A stretch of 64,000 nucleotides of DNA from Hsuehochloa calcarea. Its lineage: Eukaryota; Streptophyta; Magnoliopsida; Poales; Poaceae. The position numbers and the translations under genes were made by a program. The notes under the pieces are model-generated. The model worked only from the letters and a program-made list of their open reading frames with translations. It was not told the origin of the DNA and ran no database searches. The stretch is from contig CM070615.1 of NCBI GenBank assembly GCA_036346395.1, forward strand, positions 9,863,534-9,927,533. The letters are read 5' to 3'. Position 1 is the first letter of the stretch; each line of letters starts with the position of its first letter. Positions 45,731 through 56,139 of this stretch are shown piece after piece.

Positions 45731-47035
45731 AAGAAATCTGGTTTGAAACAAGTTATGCAGTTGATTTTGCTCCGCTCTCTCCACTTGTGCGCTCAGTACT
45801 CGTTGCGCAACAAGGCTCATATGATACTCGGTGTCAACAGCAGCTACTTGTTCCTCTACACCATCAGCATCACTGTCTGTCTCATCTCCTCCACCTGCAA
45901 TGTTAGCTGCAAGTACATATTCATCCTCAATATCACTAGTACTTACATATCCACCGTCTGTAGTGGCAAGGTATGCTCACGACTTGGGCGATCCTTCATG
46001 GCGTGTCCCATTCCCTTGCAGCGGTGGCAAATAATCCGGTGATACGACCGGTGGAAGCAACAGGAAGAACTCTTGGTGGAGCCTGTACACTAGTAGATTT
46101 GCTTACGTCGGGTGCATGTGATGTGGTCGGAGGTGCTGCTGAACGCACCCTACTCGTGGAGGGGGCAGCAGACCGTGTAGCTGAAAGTGGGGTGTTTTGG
46201 CTTGCCCGACCTTTGAGTCGTGGTGTAGACATGCTCCCAAAATTGTTTCTTGGCCTCTGTTGTCGTCCCTGCAATTCTTTTTCTGCCAAACATGCAAGTT
46301 GGAACAATCTAGGGACACTATCGTATTCTTTGTAATCCACTATGTCCTGAATCTCACGTCTTAATCCTCCATAAAAACGTGCTATTGCAGCTTCTTCATC
46401 CTCAATAATATCACAACGCAACATGCTAATTTGTAGCTCCTGATAATATTCTTCTACGGATCTATTACCTTGATTTAAGCGCTGCAATTTATTACGCAAA
46501 TCACGTTTAAAAGAAGGTGGGACAAATCTGTTACGCATAGCAACCTTTAAACCATCCCACGTAGTAGGCGCTAATCCTTCGGTGCAAACCCTATTCCACC
46601 AAATGATGGCAAAGTTTTTAAATTCACTTGTGGCTTGCCTAACTCTATGCACTTCAGGAACTAAGTGAGCATTCAATTTTTGTTCTACCGTCATCTCCCA
46701 ATCTAGATATATTTCTGCATCATAAGCACCCGCAAAAGATGGTATAGTGAACTTGACTTTAGCATATGGATCATCATGGGCATTATGTTGTTTGAAAATT
46801 GTTACCTCTCATACCTTGGCGGTTGAAGTTCGGTAGGTTCCGTTATCGTGCATCAAAGGCGTCGTGGTCGTGCATCTCATTATCATTTTCAAACTCATGG
46901 TCATGGGTCGCACCATGAGGTTCCACACGACCAACGTTTGGTGGTCGATTCACCATTCTTCGAGGCGTGTAGTGGCGCGCAATACTATCGTTGATTGAGC
47001 GTTGTAATGTGATCGTGGTAGCTTGAAGCTTCACG
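45731..47035 (-). pseudogene. Element E gag
   Basis: The minus-strand frame 45996-46694 (232 codons) contains the gag core: ATSEFKNFAIIWWNRVCTEG, WDGLKVAMRNRFVPPSFKRD, LRNKLQRLNQGNRSVEEYYQ and ARFYGGLRREIQDIVDYKEY. A Ser/Thr/Pro-rich linker follows. In another frame near 45990-46030 is a knuckle C-H-R-C-K-G-M-G-H whose last Cys is replaced by Arg. Upstream 46843-47034 encodes an N-terminal part ending in acidic/His residues. This is the best preserved gag in the window. Confidence 0.85.
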
Positions 47036-48202
47036 TCGATGTCCTCATTAACGGTAGTCGTTGTTCATCCAATAGCGTCATGAGCTCTTCCTCAAAATAC
47101 ACTCTTGCGCATCCAATCCTTCACGACATGGTTAGTAGGAGACAAAAGACAACACAAAGGTATTATCTCTATCACTATTAGGTGGTCGGAGGTGGAATCA
47201 CACACTCTCAGCGTCTTACCAAACTCTTATGAGTTTCTTACCAAATTGCGGCGGTGGTCCGATCGGCGAAGGTGGGATGTACGATCACGGCGGGGCGAAT
47301 GCGAGGATCAATCGAGGGCGAAAGTATGTGGAGCTTGGATAGGCAATGTTTAGTAGCAAGGAATAGCAATAATGAAATCAGATTAGCAAAGCTGAATAAA
47401 GTCCACAATGCTAAATCACGATTCTTTGGCCCAAGCGCGTTCCTAGAACTAGCTCAAGCAAACGGAAGGATAGGGTAGATACAAACACAATCAGATCCAA
47501 AATCACAAAGCAACTCCTTCTTTTCTTCTTCTTTTTTTTTGCACTCTTTGCTTTCTTTCTTTTCTTTTCTTTTCTTTTCTTTTCTTCTTTTTTTTTTGGA
47601 CTGCAAAAACCCAACCTAGGGTTTTCCTTTTTTTTTTTTTTTTTTTTGCGAATGTGACCTTGACTCAAAACTCTTCAAAACCTTTTTCTGGGTCTATGGA
47701 TATATATGGGTCACAAACTTTTTCCGGAGAGCAGGGGTACAAAGGTAATTAAAAATTCGACCAGTCGATTGTTTTCGACCAGGTGGTGGGGTGTCCGAGA
47801 GCAACAAGATAATAAATAGGGTTGTCGGACACGAGTGGTTGGTCGAATCCGACCAGGCGTTCGTTCCACCGGTGGAGAAGCGAATCCGAGTAGGTGGTCG
47901 TATGGGGTGGTGTTATGGTCGTATGGGGTGGTGTTGTGGTCGTATTGGGGGGGTGTCTATATGATCGACACAGTAAAGACTTGACGCTAGAAACTAGATT
48001 ACGACGACTAGACCAGCAACAAAGACACCGACGATGGACTCGAATTCAACAACGCGAAACCGAAAACACAATTGCGAAGGCACAAAGTGGTTTGGACGGC
48101 GGAATAATTACGATCTAAATTTTTTGTAGGGCAATTTTACGGACTCTAGGTGATGGAACAAAACTCACGAAAGGGATAAACGAAATTACCTAACGGGCAA
48201 CC
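47036..48202 (-). other. Element E leader with pyrimidine/purine tracts
   Basis: No convincing gene is present between primer site and gag. Positions 47518-47648 hold long T-rich runs and a TTTTC repeat (purine-rich on the sense strand). Positions 47755-47955 hold repeated GGTCG motifs, including a duplicated GTGGTCGTATGGGGTGGTGT block. Confidence 0.7.
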
Positions 48203-48216
48203 TTAGCTCGATACCA
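48203..48216 (-). other. Primer binding site, element E
   Basis: Minus-strand TGGTATCGAGCTAA begins two bases after the LTR end. It differs from TGGTATCAGAGC at a single A, the same loss seen in element J. Confidence 0.75.
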
Positions 48217-48218
48217 CT

Positions 48219-49179
48219 TGATGAGTCACGGCGGCCCGATCTTTCGATAGGTTCGATTTGGTTCGTCGTGAGGGCGTTGGCGCTTTGAGGCTTCCACCAG
48301 CGGATCGTCACCTCGCAATTCGCTACACCCGCACGCTGTCGTTATCGACCACGCTTGCGCGATCGACCTTACCACGAAGGTTATGGTTCACGCAAGCAAT
48401 CGAAGCAACTCACAAGAACAAGGTAGATGCAATCAATTGTATTGCGGATATGGATGAAGTTTACAAGTGGGGTTCCTCAAACCGATAATCGCGAAACCGC
48501 AATTGGCGAATAATCTAAGAAAAACCCACCTCTAAACTACGGCGACTCTTGATATATATAGGGGGCGTGAGGAGGTTGACCTAGGGTTGTGCGGTAGTGG
48601 GATGAGGCGTACACAACACGGACTCCGATCTCGTCACGTTTACAAAGTCTTATTAGTTTCCAAAGCGGTGTGTGACACCTTGTGTCGCGTATTTACGGTC
48701 GAAGATCTAGTCGTGGGGTGGTCCTAGGGTGGTCTTGAGGAGTCCATGCTATCTTTGGTCATAGATTGTGTGCAGCAGTCTTGTGCTCGCCTCTCGTCGT
48801 AGAGTGCTCCCAGCGAGTCATCAGTCGTAGGCCTTGCGGAATCGTCGTGGACCTTCTTGAGCCCAGTCGTAGGCCTTCTTGAAGTGGCCGTGGACCTTCT
48901 TGAACTGGTCGTAGGCCTTCTTGAAGTGGTCGTAGACCTTCTTGAACTGGTCGTAGGCCTTCTTGAAGTGGTCGTAATCCTAGATTTCTGAGTACAAGTA
49001 AATCATCTCCATTAGGCAGCATCATAGAGTTCTCAAATAATACACTCAGCCCTAGAAACGATTTTACCTGATAGATTAAGTCACGTGCTCTAGCTCTTGT
49101 CATAGGACCTTGTAGTCCAATACCCAAATCTGGAAGGTCTTGTGTAGTACGTGTATCCGAAGGAGGGATGTCCTCATCA
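48219..49179 (-). repeat. Element E 5' LTR
   Basis: Full-length LTR (961 bp) with ends TGATGAG/CTCATCA, followed by GTTTC (49180-49184), the same 5 bp as before the left LTR. It retains about 40 bp missing from the other LTR. On the minus strand it is open for over 100 codons, encoding DEDIPPSDTRT, GPMTRARARDLIYQVKSFLG and then the LRPLQEG repeat. In the intact element this would be the extreme C-terminus of pol read from the 3' LTR. Confidence 0.9.
48844..48974. repeat. 21-bp tandem array in E 5' LTR
   Basis: About six units, same as 42197-42330, alternating GGCCTTCTTGAAGTGG and GACCTTCTTGAACTGG types. Confidence 0.85.
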
Positions 49180-49184
49180 GTTTC

Positions 49185-49473
49185 CATTTTCAATGGCGCC
49201 TGGTGTAAACACATCAGCAAACACTCCTACAAAAGTGTTTGGTATCTAATTCTCTAAACCTCCATCTAGGTCACCAAGAAGGTCTGATCGCTCGGCCATG
49301 GCTGATCAGACCGCACTTCAAGGCCAATCAGACTGCCGCCCATGACCGATCAGAGTGCGTGAACCCTGACAGCATGCTACTTTTGTAAAACACATAGTTA
49401 ACTCCCCAAACTCATTGACAACGATGTTAATTATTCATCACCTAGACTAAGACCAAACCACATGGTCTCTACA
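49185..49473 (+). repeat. D-family LTR, segment 4 of 4
   Basis: Contains the D-type GATCAGACC/GGTCTGATC pairs (49285-49350) and ends CCACATGGTCTCTACA, comparable to CCCCATGATATCCACA at the end of the D-family LTR in element F. TTCTA follows at 49474-49478, repeating 12144-12148. Confidence 0.75.
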
Positions 49474-49478
49474 TTCTA

Positions 49479-49730
49479 CATGCCACTCAGATTAATTAGG
49501 ATGTGGATATATACACATTTCACCTCTATGATATCTCGACCTAATTATCAAATGACTGCGCGAGTTTAAACTGATCCATCGATGAGAACTGAGAACAACT
49601 AGCACAGATCTACATATAGATCAGATCAGTTTTACACTGCTTGATGAAGTAGTACATACTATACCGTATGTAAACATTTTCTGAGCTTGTATGAAATTCC
49701 TGAGTGTTGGAGGTCACTTCGGGATCGATC
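49479..49730. other. Anonymous AT-rich DNA
   Basis: No feature is seen. It lies between the D-family LTR and the CACTA element and probably continues the older locus sequence from 12143. Confidence 0.4.
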
Positions 49731-50339
49731 TTGCACTACTACAAAACAGGCTATAGAGGACACCTCATCACAAACGGTTCCAAAGGAACTGTCTGTGTTG
49801 TACTTATCACAGACGGTTCCTATTGATGATATCAAGGTAATGTACATCTCTAGAATGCTCCAAAGATAGACCTATAGGACACCTTAGCTAATTGCTTATC
49901 ATTTTGTAGGAGCCGACGCCCTGCAAGCTCTAAGTGAGGATGGTTGGGTCCATTTTTATTGAGGCTAAGTGGGGGATGGTGTATCCATACTAAGAAGGGA
50001 CAGTGCAGCATGGTGCTCAGTTGGCGCAGGGTTACGCCAGGGTCCAGGTGGACATGGTACATGATAATTTCATGGCTGCCCGCTAGAGATTCGCCTGAAC
50101 GAAGACATCAGAACACTAGAGGATATCATGTACACTTTTATCCAGTGGCCTAAGAAGAACATCTCCCTGGACCCTGCAGTGCTATGATCTCGACACGACC
50201 ATGACTCTCCAACAGGACCCTCAATGACTCCACCTCAACCTTCGCTTCAGAAAGCCACCTCATCGGTTCCCATGGAGAAGACATCGAAGGAACAAGAAAA
50301 GTGTGTCGTCGTATCGGTTCTCGAGTCATCTCACAGGAA

Positions 50340-51480
50340 GACGTGCAGTGGGTGATTCGTTCATGCTAAATCAAAATCGAAGAACATTAAGGCACCTCTC
50401 AAGCCTGAAAAATACTCCTTCGGAAGTCCGTTGGCCCCCGACACAGTATTAGCCCGCGCTGGATTAGGTTGCCAAGCTTTGCATGTCTGGCACATGCGGA
50501 ATACCAAAGAGAAAGGATGTGGTACTGGATTCACCATTAGATACACAAAGGAGCATTTCCTCCACGAGCCAGGCTACTTCGTTGTGGGCTTCGATGAATT
50601 ATTCCACTTATTCAACCTCACTGCCCTCGACGCCTCACTTCTACAATGCTGGACACTTTAAGTGTATATAATCAAGTTCTACATTCACGTGATACCGATA
50701 AATATCACAACTCATTGCTTATGTATAGATATATGATGAAAAATGCCCGGGGATGGAACGAACCGGTGGGTTTCCTCGACGCACACGTGGTCCCTGAGCA
50801 AACCATCAACGAAGACGCATCCTTTGTCGTGAAAATACATAACGACGGTATTGCTTGCTTAGGGCGACAAAGACTACATAATGGTGCCTTATAACCAGAA
50901 GTAAGTGTTTCACTACTTGCTATACAAAATTTATTTGTACTTTATACGGAGCACGAACTTGGGTTTAATGACTATAGTGACATACATGAGTTGGTACCAC
51001 TGGATCCTTTTAGACACTATACCAAAGAGGAACAAGGTAATATACCTTGATTCCCTACTCAACAAAACCAACGAACGGGTATGCTCATTTCCTCCATACA
51101 TAACTCATTGTAGTCTTCCTTCGTTTGAAATGGCCGATGATAACTTTTTAGAATCATGTAGGTCGTTCATCGCCTAAGTTGCCGAGGAAGGGCCATACAA
51201 GGGATCGAGCGCCACACTGCAACACAGGACGCAATTTTCGGTACGTACCACAACACAATAATTCTATATCATACTTCGTAATAATGCGTCTTGAACTGAC
51301 TATGCCTATATATGTAATTCTATTTTTGCAGTGTCGCCAGCAAAAACAAGATCACCTATGTGCATTCTACGTTTGCCATCATATGCAGCAAATCATGAGT
51401 GCTAAGATGAAGGATCCCGAGGTTTGTCAATCTCGCAACAATTATTTTCTAATTATAAATTTAAATATATATGCTTACTA
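50340..51480 (+). pseudogene. Ulp1/SENP-like cysteine protease remnant in CACTA element
   Basis: Exon-like pieces on the plus strand form the C-terminal part of a transposon Ulp1 (C48 peptidase) protein: FDELFHLFNLTALDASLLQC (50580-50660), VGFLDAHVVPEQTINED (about 50766), WYHWILLDTIPKRNKVIYLDSLLN (50995-51065) with the candidate catalytic His and Asp, and CRQQKQDHLCAFYVC (about 51332-51376) with the oxyanion Gln and catalytic Cys. Intervening AT-rich stretches look like introns. Ulp1-type domains carried by plant CACTA and Mutator elements are known; their role in transposition is unclear. In this short copy the N-terminal part is missing, so function is doubtful. Confidence 0.75.
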
Positions 51481-51879
51481 CTTTACTCCTACTAGTGACA
51501 AGGCTTGAACATAGATTTAGATGCACTCATTATGAAAGAGATCTCGAAGGTTCCAGGGAAGCTCTGCGGCTTCATCAATATGGAGATCGTTAACGCCAAC
51601 GGAGAGTTTCACTCCGTCGACACCGCTGAACAACCTTCAAACAATTGATTCAATTGTAATTCACTTTGAGTAGTTGTAATTCAATTGTAACTCTAGCGAC
51701 AATACTTGAACATAATTTTTTTGTAATTGATTTTGAGTTGTAAATGATCACTTTGAGTTGTCAACAATTGATTCATCTGTGATGTATCTGTTTTTTGCTT
51801 GCTTCTTTTCAAAGGGCATGGCTAGCAATTCCTGAGGCTAGCTGAAAATCACAAAAAAATTAGTTAGATTAAAGAACTA

Positions 51880-52206
51880 TCACAGACGGTTTTTTGTTGA
51901 AACCGTCTGTGAAGGGATACTATCACAGACGGTTTCAACAAAAAAAAAACTATCTGTGATACGTAGGATATCACAGACGGTTCTATTTACAAACTGTCTA
52001 TGATATGCCTCCAATCACAGACGGTTTGCAAATAGAACTGTCTCTGATATCCTACGTATCACAGACTGTTTTTTGTTGAAACCGTCTGTGATACCGTCTA
52101 TGTTTTGCCTTATCACAGACAGTTCAAAAATATAAATTCAGACTGTTCAAAAACCGTCTATGATAACGGTTTTGAACCGTGTGTGATAACCCTGTCTGTA
52201 CTAGTG
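51880..52206. repeat. CACTA subterminal repeats, right end
   Basis: At least nine copies of ATCACAGACGGTTT or its reverse complement AAACCGTCTGTGAT, in alternating orientation, form several hairpin-capable pairs. Such repeats bind the TnpA-type transposase in studied CACTA elements. Confidence 0.85.
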
Positions 52207-52209
52207 TTG

Positions 52210-52900
52210 ATGATGATGATGGTGTCGAATAAAAAGTGTAAAACTTGAATCAATTTTAGGTAGTATGCATGCATTTAATTTTATTGTACCCTACGGTTCT
52301 ATGTGTTTCTCTCTCTCAGCTTTGCAGTGTGCCTCTCTAAAAGGTAGATGATACGGATCCACGGAAGACTCAAGTGGAAGTTTGGTGATTGATTTTGGAA
52401 TTAATAGGGTGTAAACGCTCACCAAAGACGAAGGTTAGCGGTTCTGAACTAAAAAGGTTAATTATAGTATCTCACGTATTCTTTTTTATGACACTTTTGT
52501 TTCCCTAAAAGAAAATCTTGTGAACTATTTCCAAACATTATGATTTTTTAAAAGAACTTTGTGTGACCCACCCCCTCTAAAAAATGAATCACTCTATTAG
52601 AAAATTCTTCGAGCAGAGTTACCGGCTGCGGAGGGGTTGCTACCGTGAGCAATCAGCGAACTACGAGCGGCCAGCAACCAGGCTGCAGATGGACAGAGCA
52701 AGATCCGTGCGATGCGAAGCTAAATCCTATAGTAAGTGGTCGAGTGAGTCTAGACTAAGTCTTGGCAATTTCTCCCTTCCTAGTTCTTACTCTGTTCTAG
52801 TGTTTGATTTTGAAGTTTCAATAGATCTGCACTCTAAAATCTGAATTAATCAGTTATTCATGACAAATTATAACGTAGGTAGCGTCGTAGGCTCATAGCG
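52210..52900 (+). other. Region 5' of the hAT-type pseudogene
   Basis: Contains a TGATGATGATGATGG run and a T/A-rich stretch. A frame at 52584-52844 encodes no recognisable protein, though a splice-like junction to the downstream gene is possible. It could be the 5' untranslated exon and intron of the transposase gene. Confidence 0.35.
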
Positions 52901-53718
52901 ATGGTTAAGGGGAAAACCATCGATTCAGTGTTCAAAACAATAAGAGTTGAACCAGTTGATGAAGATTCTTTAACTCATCCTCCACCCTTGCTTGAACTGG
53001 ATCAGAAAAAAAAACATGATGAAGGGCATAGAACAAATGAACAAGTCATATTTCATGGTATTGAATTCTCGGAGCGAGATCCGGCATTATGCCCACAAAT
53101 TTTGCAATATCCACCTAGCCAAAGAGATGGTGTCTGATGAGGATATTTGAAGTTAGGCCCTGTGCAACCCCTGTTATGACAATATAAACCTTCTGGTCCA
53201 AAAGGTCATCATCGCCGCTTTCATTATCGCTGGTTCAGTCTTTTTTTCGTCATGGTTAGAGTACTCATATTGTAGTGATCATGCATATTGTTTATTCTGC
53301 TTTGTCTCAAACAAAAACAAAAATAAAAGAGGTGGTTCTATGTCTTCATAGTACATGGATTTTGAAATTGGAAGAAGGTTAATGATGGAAAAAAAACTGT
53401 GCATTCTTAACCCACATAGGATCTGATCCTTGCTCGCAACATAATAATGCAATCACCGAATGTCAATCCTTGTTGAATCAGGCAGACCATATAGAAAATG
53501 TTGTGGCAGTGAAGAGCAAGTAGGAAATAGAAAGAAATCGTTTACGACTAAAAACATCTATTGTAGTTGTTATGTGGATCACATCTCAATATTGTGCTTT
53601 TAGAGGTCATGATGAGACAACTCAATCAAGGAATAGAGGAAATATTGTGCTTTTAGAGGTCATGATGAGACAACTCAATCAAGGAATAGAGGAAACTTTC
53701 TTGAAATGATAAAGCCTA
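52901..53718 (+). pseudogene. hAT-type TTF zinc-finger transposase remnant
   Basis: The ATG at 52901 opens MVKGKTIDSVFK, the usual start of TTF-type zinc-finger/hAT-dimerisation proteins, and runs to ERDPALCPQILQYPPSQRDG (about 53074-53132). After stops the frame reads YLKLGPVQP, HHRRFHYRWFS, SSWLEYSYCSDHAYCLFCFV (the TTF zinc finger, about 53240-53305), HIGSDPCSQHNNAI and CAFRGHDETTQSRNRGNF, the start of the DUF4371-like region. A 49-bp tandem duplication (53594-53692) repeats the last motif. The catalytic core and hAT dimerisation domain are absent because copia sequence begins at about 53740. Confidence 0.8.
53594..53692. repeat. Tandem duplication (about 49 bp x 2)
   Basis: A segment starting ATTGTGCTTTTAGAGGTCAT and ending AATCAAGGAATAGAGGAA occurs twice in direct succession with no visible differences, so it is recent. 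Confidence 0.9.
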
Positions 53719-53749
53719 ATGGATCACATCTCAATATTATGCTCCCATT

Positions 53750-55066
53750 TTGAACGGGTTGTTTATTTTGAATCTTGATGTTGCACCCATCTATAATATT
53801 AATGCAAAGAGGCTTCGGCCTAATGGTACGAATTCCACATTTATTTGGTATTGTCGTTTAGGTCACATCAGTGAAAAACGCATGAAAAGGCTCCATAGTG
53901 ATGGAATTCTAAACTCATTTGATTTTGAATCATTTGAAACATGCGAATCTTGCCTGATCGGGAAGATGACCAAGACACCTTTCATCGGTCGGAATGAAAG
54001 GCGTCCAGACTTGTTGGCACTCATACATACTGATGTGTGTGGACCAATGAGCACGACAGCTAGAGGTGGTTTTCAGTACTTCATTACTTTCACCGATGAC
54101 TTTAGTAGATATGGGTATATCTATTTAACGAGGCACAAGTCAGAATCCTTTGAAAAGTTCAAGGAATTCCAGAATGAGGTACAGAATCAACTAGGCAAGA
54201 CAATCAAGTCCTTACGATCTGATTGTGGAGGAGAATTTTTGAGCCATGAGTTTGGTGATCATTTGAAACAATGTGGAATTGTTCCACAGCTTATACCACC
54301 GGGTACTCCACAGTGGAATGGAGTGTCTGAACGGCGTAATCGGACCTTGTTGGACATAGTTCGGTCAATGATGAGCCAATCGGATCTGCCATTGTATTTT
54401 TGGGGTTACGCTCTAGAAACTGCCGCTTTCACTTTGAACAGGGTACCATCTAAATCAGTAGATAAGACATCATATGAGATATGGACTGGGAAGAGTCCTA
54501 GTTTGTCTTTTCTAAAGATTTGGGGTTGTGATGTCTATGTTAAACGTTTGACGTCTGACAAACTCACACCCAAGTCGGATAAATGCTTCTTCATAGGATA
54601 TCCTAGGGAAACCAAAGGATATTATTTCTACACTCAAGAGGATGGCAAAGTGTTTGTTGCCCAAAATGGTATCTTTTTGGAGAAAGAGTTTCTTTCAAAA
54701 GGAGTCAGTAGGAGAAATATGCAACTCGAAAAAGTTCAGGAAACATCTGAAAGTTTTTCAACTCCTACTGAACCTCTACAGGACGAACAAAGTGTTGTTG
54801 AACTTGTAGATGAGACATCAGCCCCTCGTAGATCTAAAAGGCCGCGTCAATTGCCTATAAGGTATGGGCATGACATATTATTGGTGAATAATGGTGAGCC
54901 TAAAACTTATAAGGAGGCAATGATGGACCCAGACTCTGAGTCATGGCTTGGAGCCATGAAGTCCGAGATAGACTACATGAGTGTCAATCAGGTTTGGAAC
55001 CTGGTCGAGCCTCTTGATGGTGTTAGAACCATTGAGTGCAAATGGATCTATAAGAAAAAAATTTGA
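53750..55066 (+). pseudogene. Element F integrase region (Angela/BARE-like copia)
   Basis: This 438-codon open frame starts abruptly in the pre-integrase region (NGLFILNLDVAPIYNINAKR). It has the HHCC zinc motif (RLGHISEKRMKRLH ... CESC) and a complete D,D-35-E core: HTDVCGPM, LRSDCGGEF and PQWNGVSERRNRTLLD. It continues through ETAAFTLNRVPSKS and the hinge to the start of reverse transcriptase (WNLVEPLDGVRTIECKW). The product would join cDNA to the genome. Gag and protease are missing upstream because the element is 5'-truncated against the hAT remnant. A one-base insertion at the end (KKKI then stop) breaks the frame. Confidence 0.9.
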
Positions 55067-55818
55067 TATGGATGGAAATGTTCACATTCATAAGGCTCGA
55101 CTTGTCGCAAAGGGGTTTCGACAAGTTCAAGGAGTTGACTACGATGAGACCTTCTCACCAGTAGCGATGCTTAAATCTATTCGGATCATTCTAGCTATTG
55201 CTGCATATTTCGATTATGAGATATGGTAAATGGATGTCAAAACGGCTTTCCTTAATGGAAACCTAAGTGAGAATGTGTACATGACACAACCTGAAGGTTT
55301 TGTCAATCCAAAGAATGCTAGTAAAGTGTGCAAACTTCAGAAATCCATTTATGGGTTGAAGCAAGCATCTCGGAGTTGGAATCTGCGTTTTGATGAGGAA
55401 ATCAAAAAGTTTGGTTTGTCAAAAACAAAGAAGAATCTTGTGTTTACATGAAGGTTAGTGGGAGCGCACTTGTAATCCTAATATTATATGTGGATGACAT
55501 ATTATTGATTGAGAATAACATTCCTATGCTGGAATCCGTTAAGGTATCATTGAAAAATAGTTTTTCTATGAAAGAGCTAGGAGAGGCAGCATATATCTTG
55601 GGAATAAAGATCTATAGAGATAGATCAAGAAGGCTAATTGAATTAAGCCAAAGTACTTACATTGACAAGGTGTTGAATAGCTTCAACATGCATGATGCCA
55701 AAAAAGGGTTATTGTCTATCTCACATGACATAAATCTTAGCAAAAATCAGTATCCTTCGACCACTGATGAGCGAGACCGTATGAATAGTATCCATATGCT
55801 TCGGCTATTGGATCTATT
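55067..55818 (+). pseudogene. Element F reverse transcriptase
   Basis: Continues as ARLVAKGFRQVQGVDYDETF and SPVAMLKSIRIILAIAAYF; then a TAA at about 55227 replaces a Gln codon before MDVKTAFLNGNLSENVYMTQ and YGLKQASRSWNLRFDE. A shift near 55435 precedes the catalytic LILYVDDILLIENN and FSMKELGEAAYILGIKIYRD. Copia-type motifs are well preserved, so decay is recent or moderate. The breaks are one-base insertions or losses plus one nonsense change. Confidence 0.9.
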
Positions 55819-56139
55819 ATGTATGCCATGGTTTGTACCCGACCAGATGTATCATATGCTCTAAGTGTTACGAGCAGATACCAGGCTGATCCCGGTGAAT
55901 GTCACTGGACAGCTATGAAAAACATTTTTAAGTACTTAAGAAGGACTAAGGATGTGTTATTTGTTTATGGCGGTGATGAAAACCTCGTTGTAAAGGGTTA
56001 CACCGATGCAAGCTTCCAAACCGACAAAGATGATTATCGTTCGCAATCTGGTTTTGTATTCATTTTGAATGGAGGAGCAGTGAGCTGGAAAAGTTCCAAG
56101 CAAGAAACAGTTGCTGATTCTACGACGGAGGTTGAGTAC
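55819..56139 (+). pseudogene. Element F RNase H, first part
   Basis: Encodes MYAMVCTRPDVSYALSVTSR, KYLRRTKDVLFVYGG, YTDASFQTDKDDYRSQSGFV and SWKSSKQETVADSTTEVEY. At the last motif, around the catalytic Glu of copia RNase H, it is cut by the D-family LTR. AGTAC (56135-56139) is the duplicated target. Confidence 0.9.

Larger units (their letters stand above)
49734..52206 (+). mobile_element. CACTA element (non-autonomous, Ulp1-bearing)
   Basis: The left end is CACTACTACAAAACAGG and the right end, reverse-complemented, is CACTAGTACAGACAGGG. TTG flanks both ends (49731-49733 and 52207-52209), the 3-bp duplication expected for CACTA. ATCACAGACGGTT-type subterminal repeats sit at both ends (49765-49820 and 51885-52190). 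At 2,473 bp with no transposase it is non-autonomous. Its interior encodes a Ulp1-like protease remnant. Confidence 0.9.

Noticed and set aside
996..48216. TGGTATCAGAGC-type sites as tRNA genes
   Set aside because: They are 12-14-base primer binding sites next to LTR ends; no cloverleaf or A/B-box promoter surrounds them.
41568..49179. Window lies in a centromere
   Set aside because: One CRM-like element is not enough; no centromeric satellite is present, and the clade assignment itself needs a phylogeny.
48759..49220. 153-codon frame as a free-standing gene
   Set aside because: It lies wholly in the E LTR plus flank; its content is the LTR-encoded end of pol and the 21-bp repeat.
52901..53137. 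Host gene encoding a TTF-type zinc-finger protein
   Set aside because: Domesticated genes of this type exist, but this copy has multiple stops, a tandem duplication and a missing 3' half.
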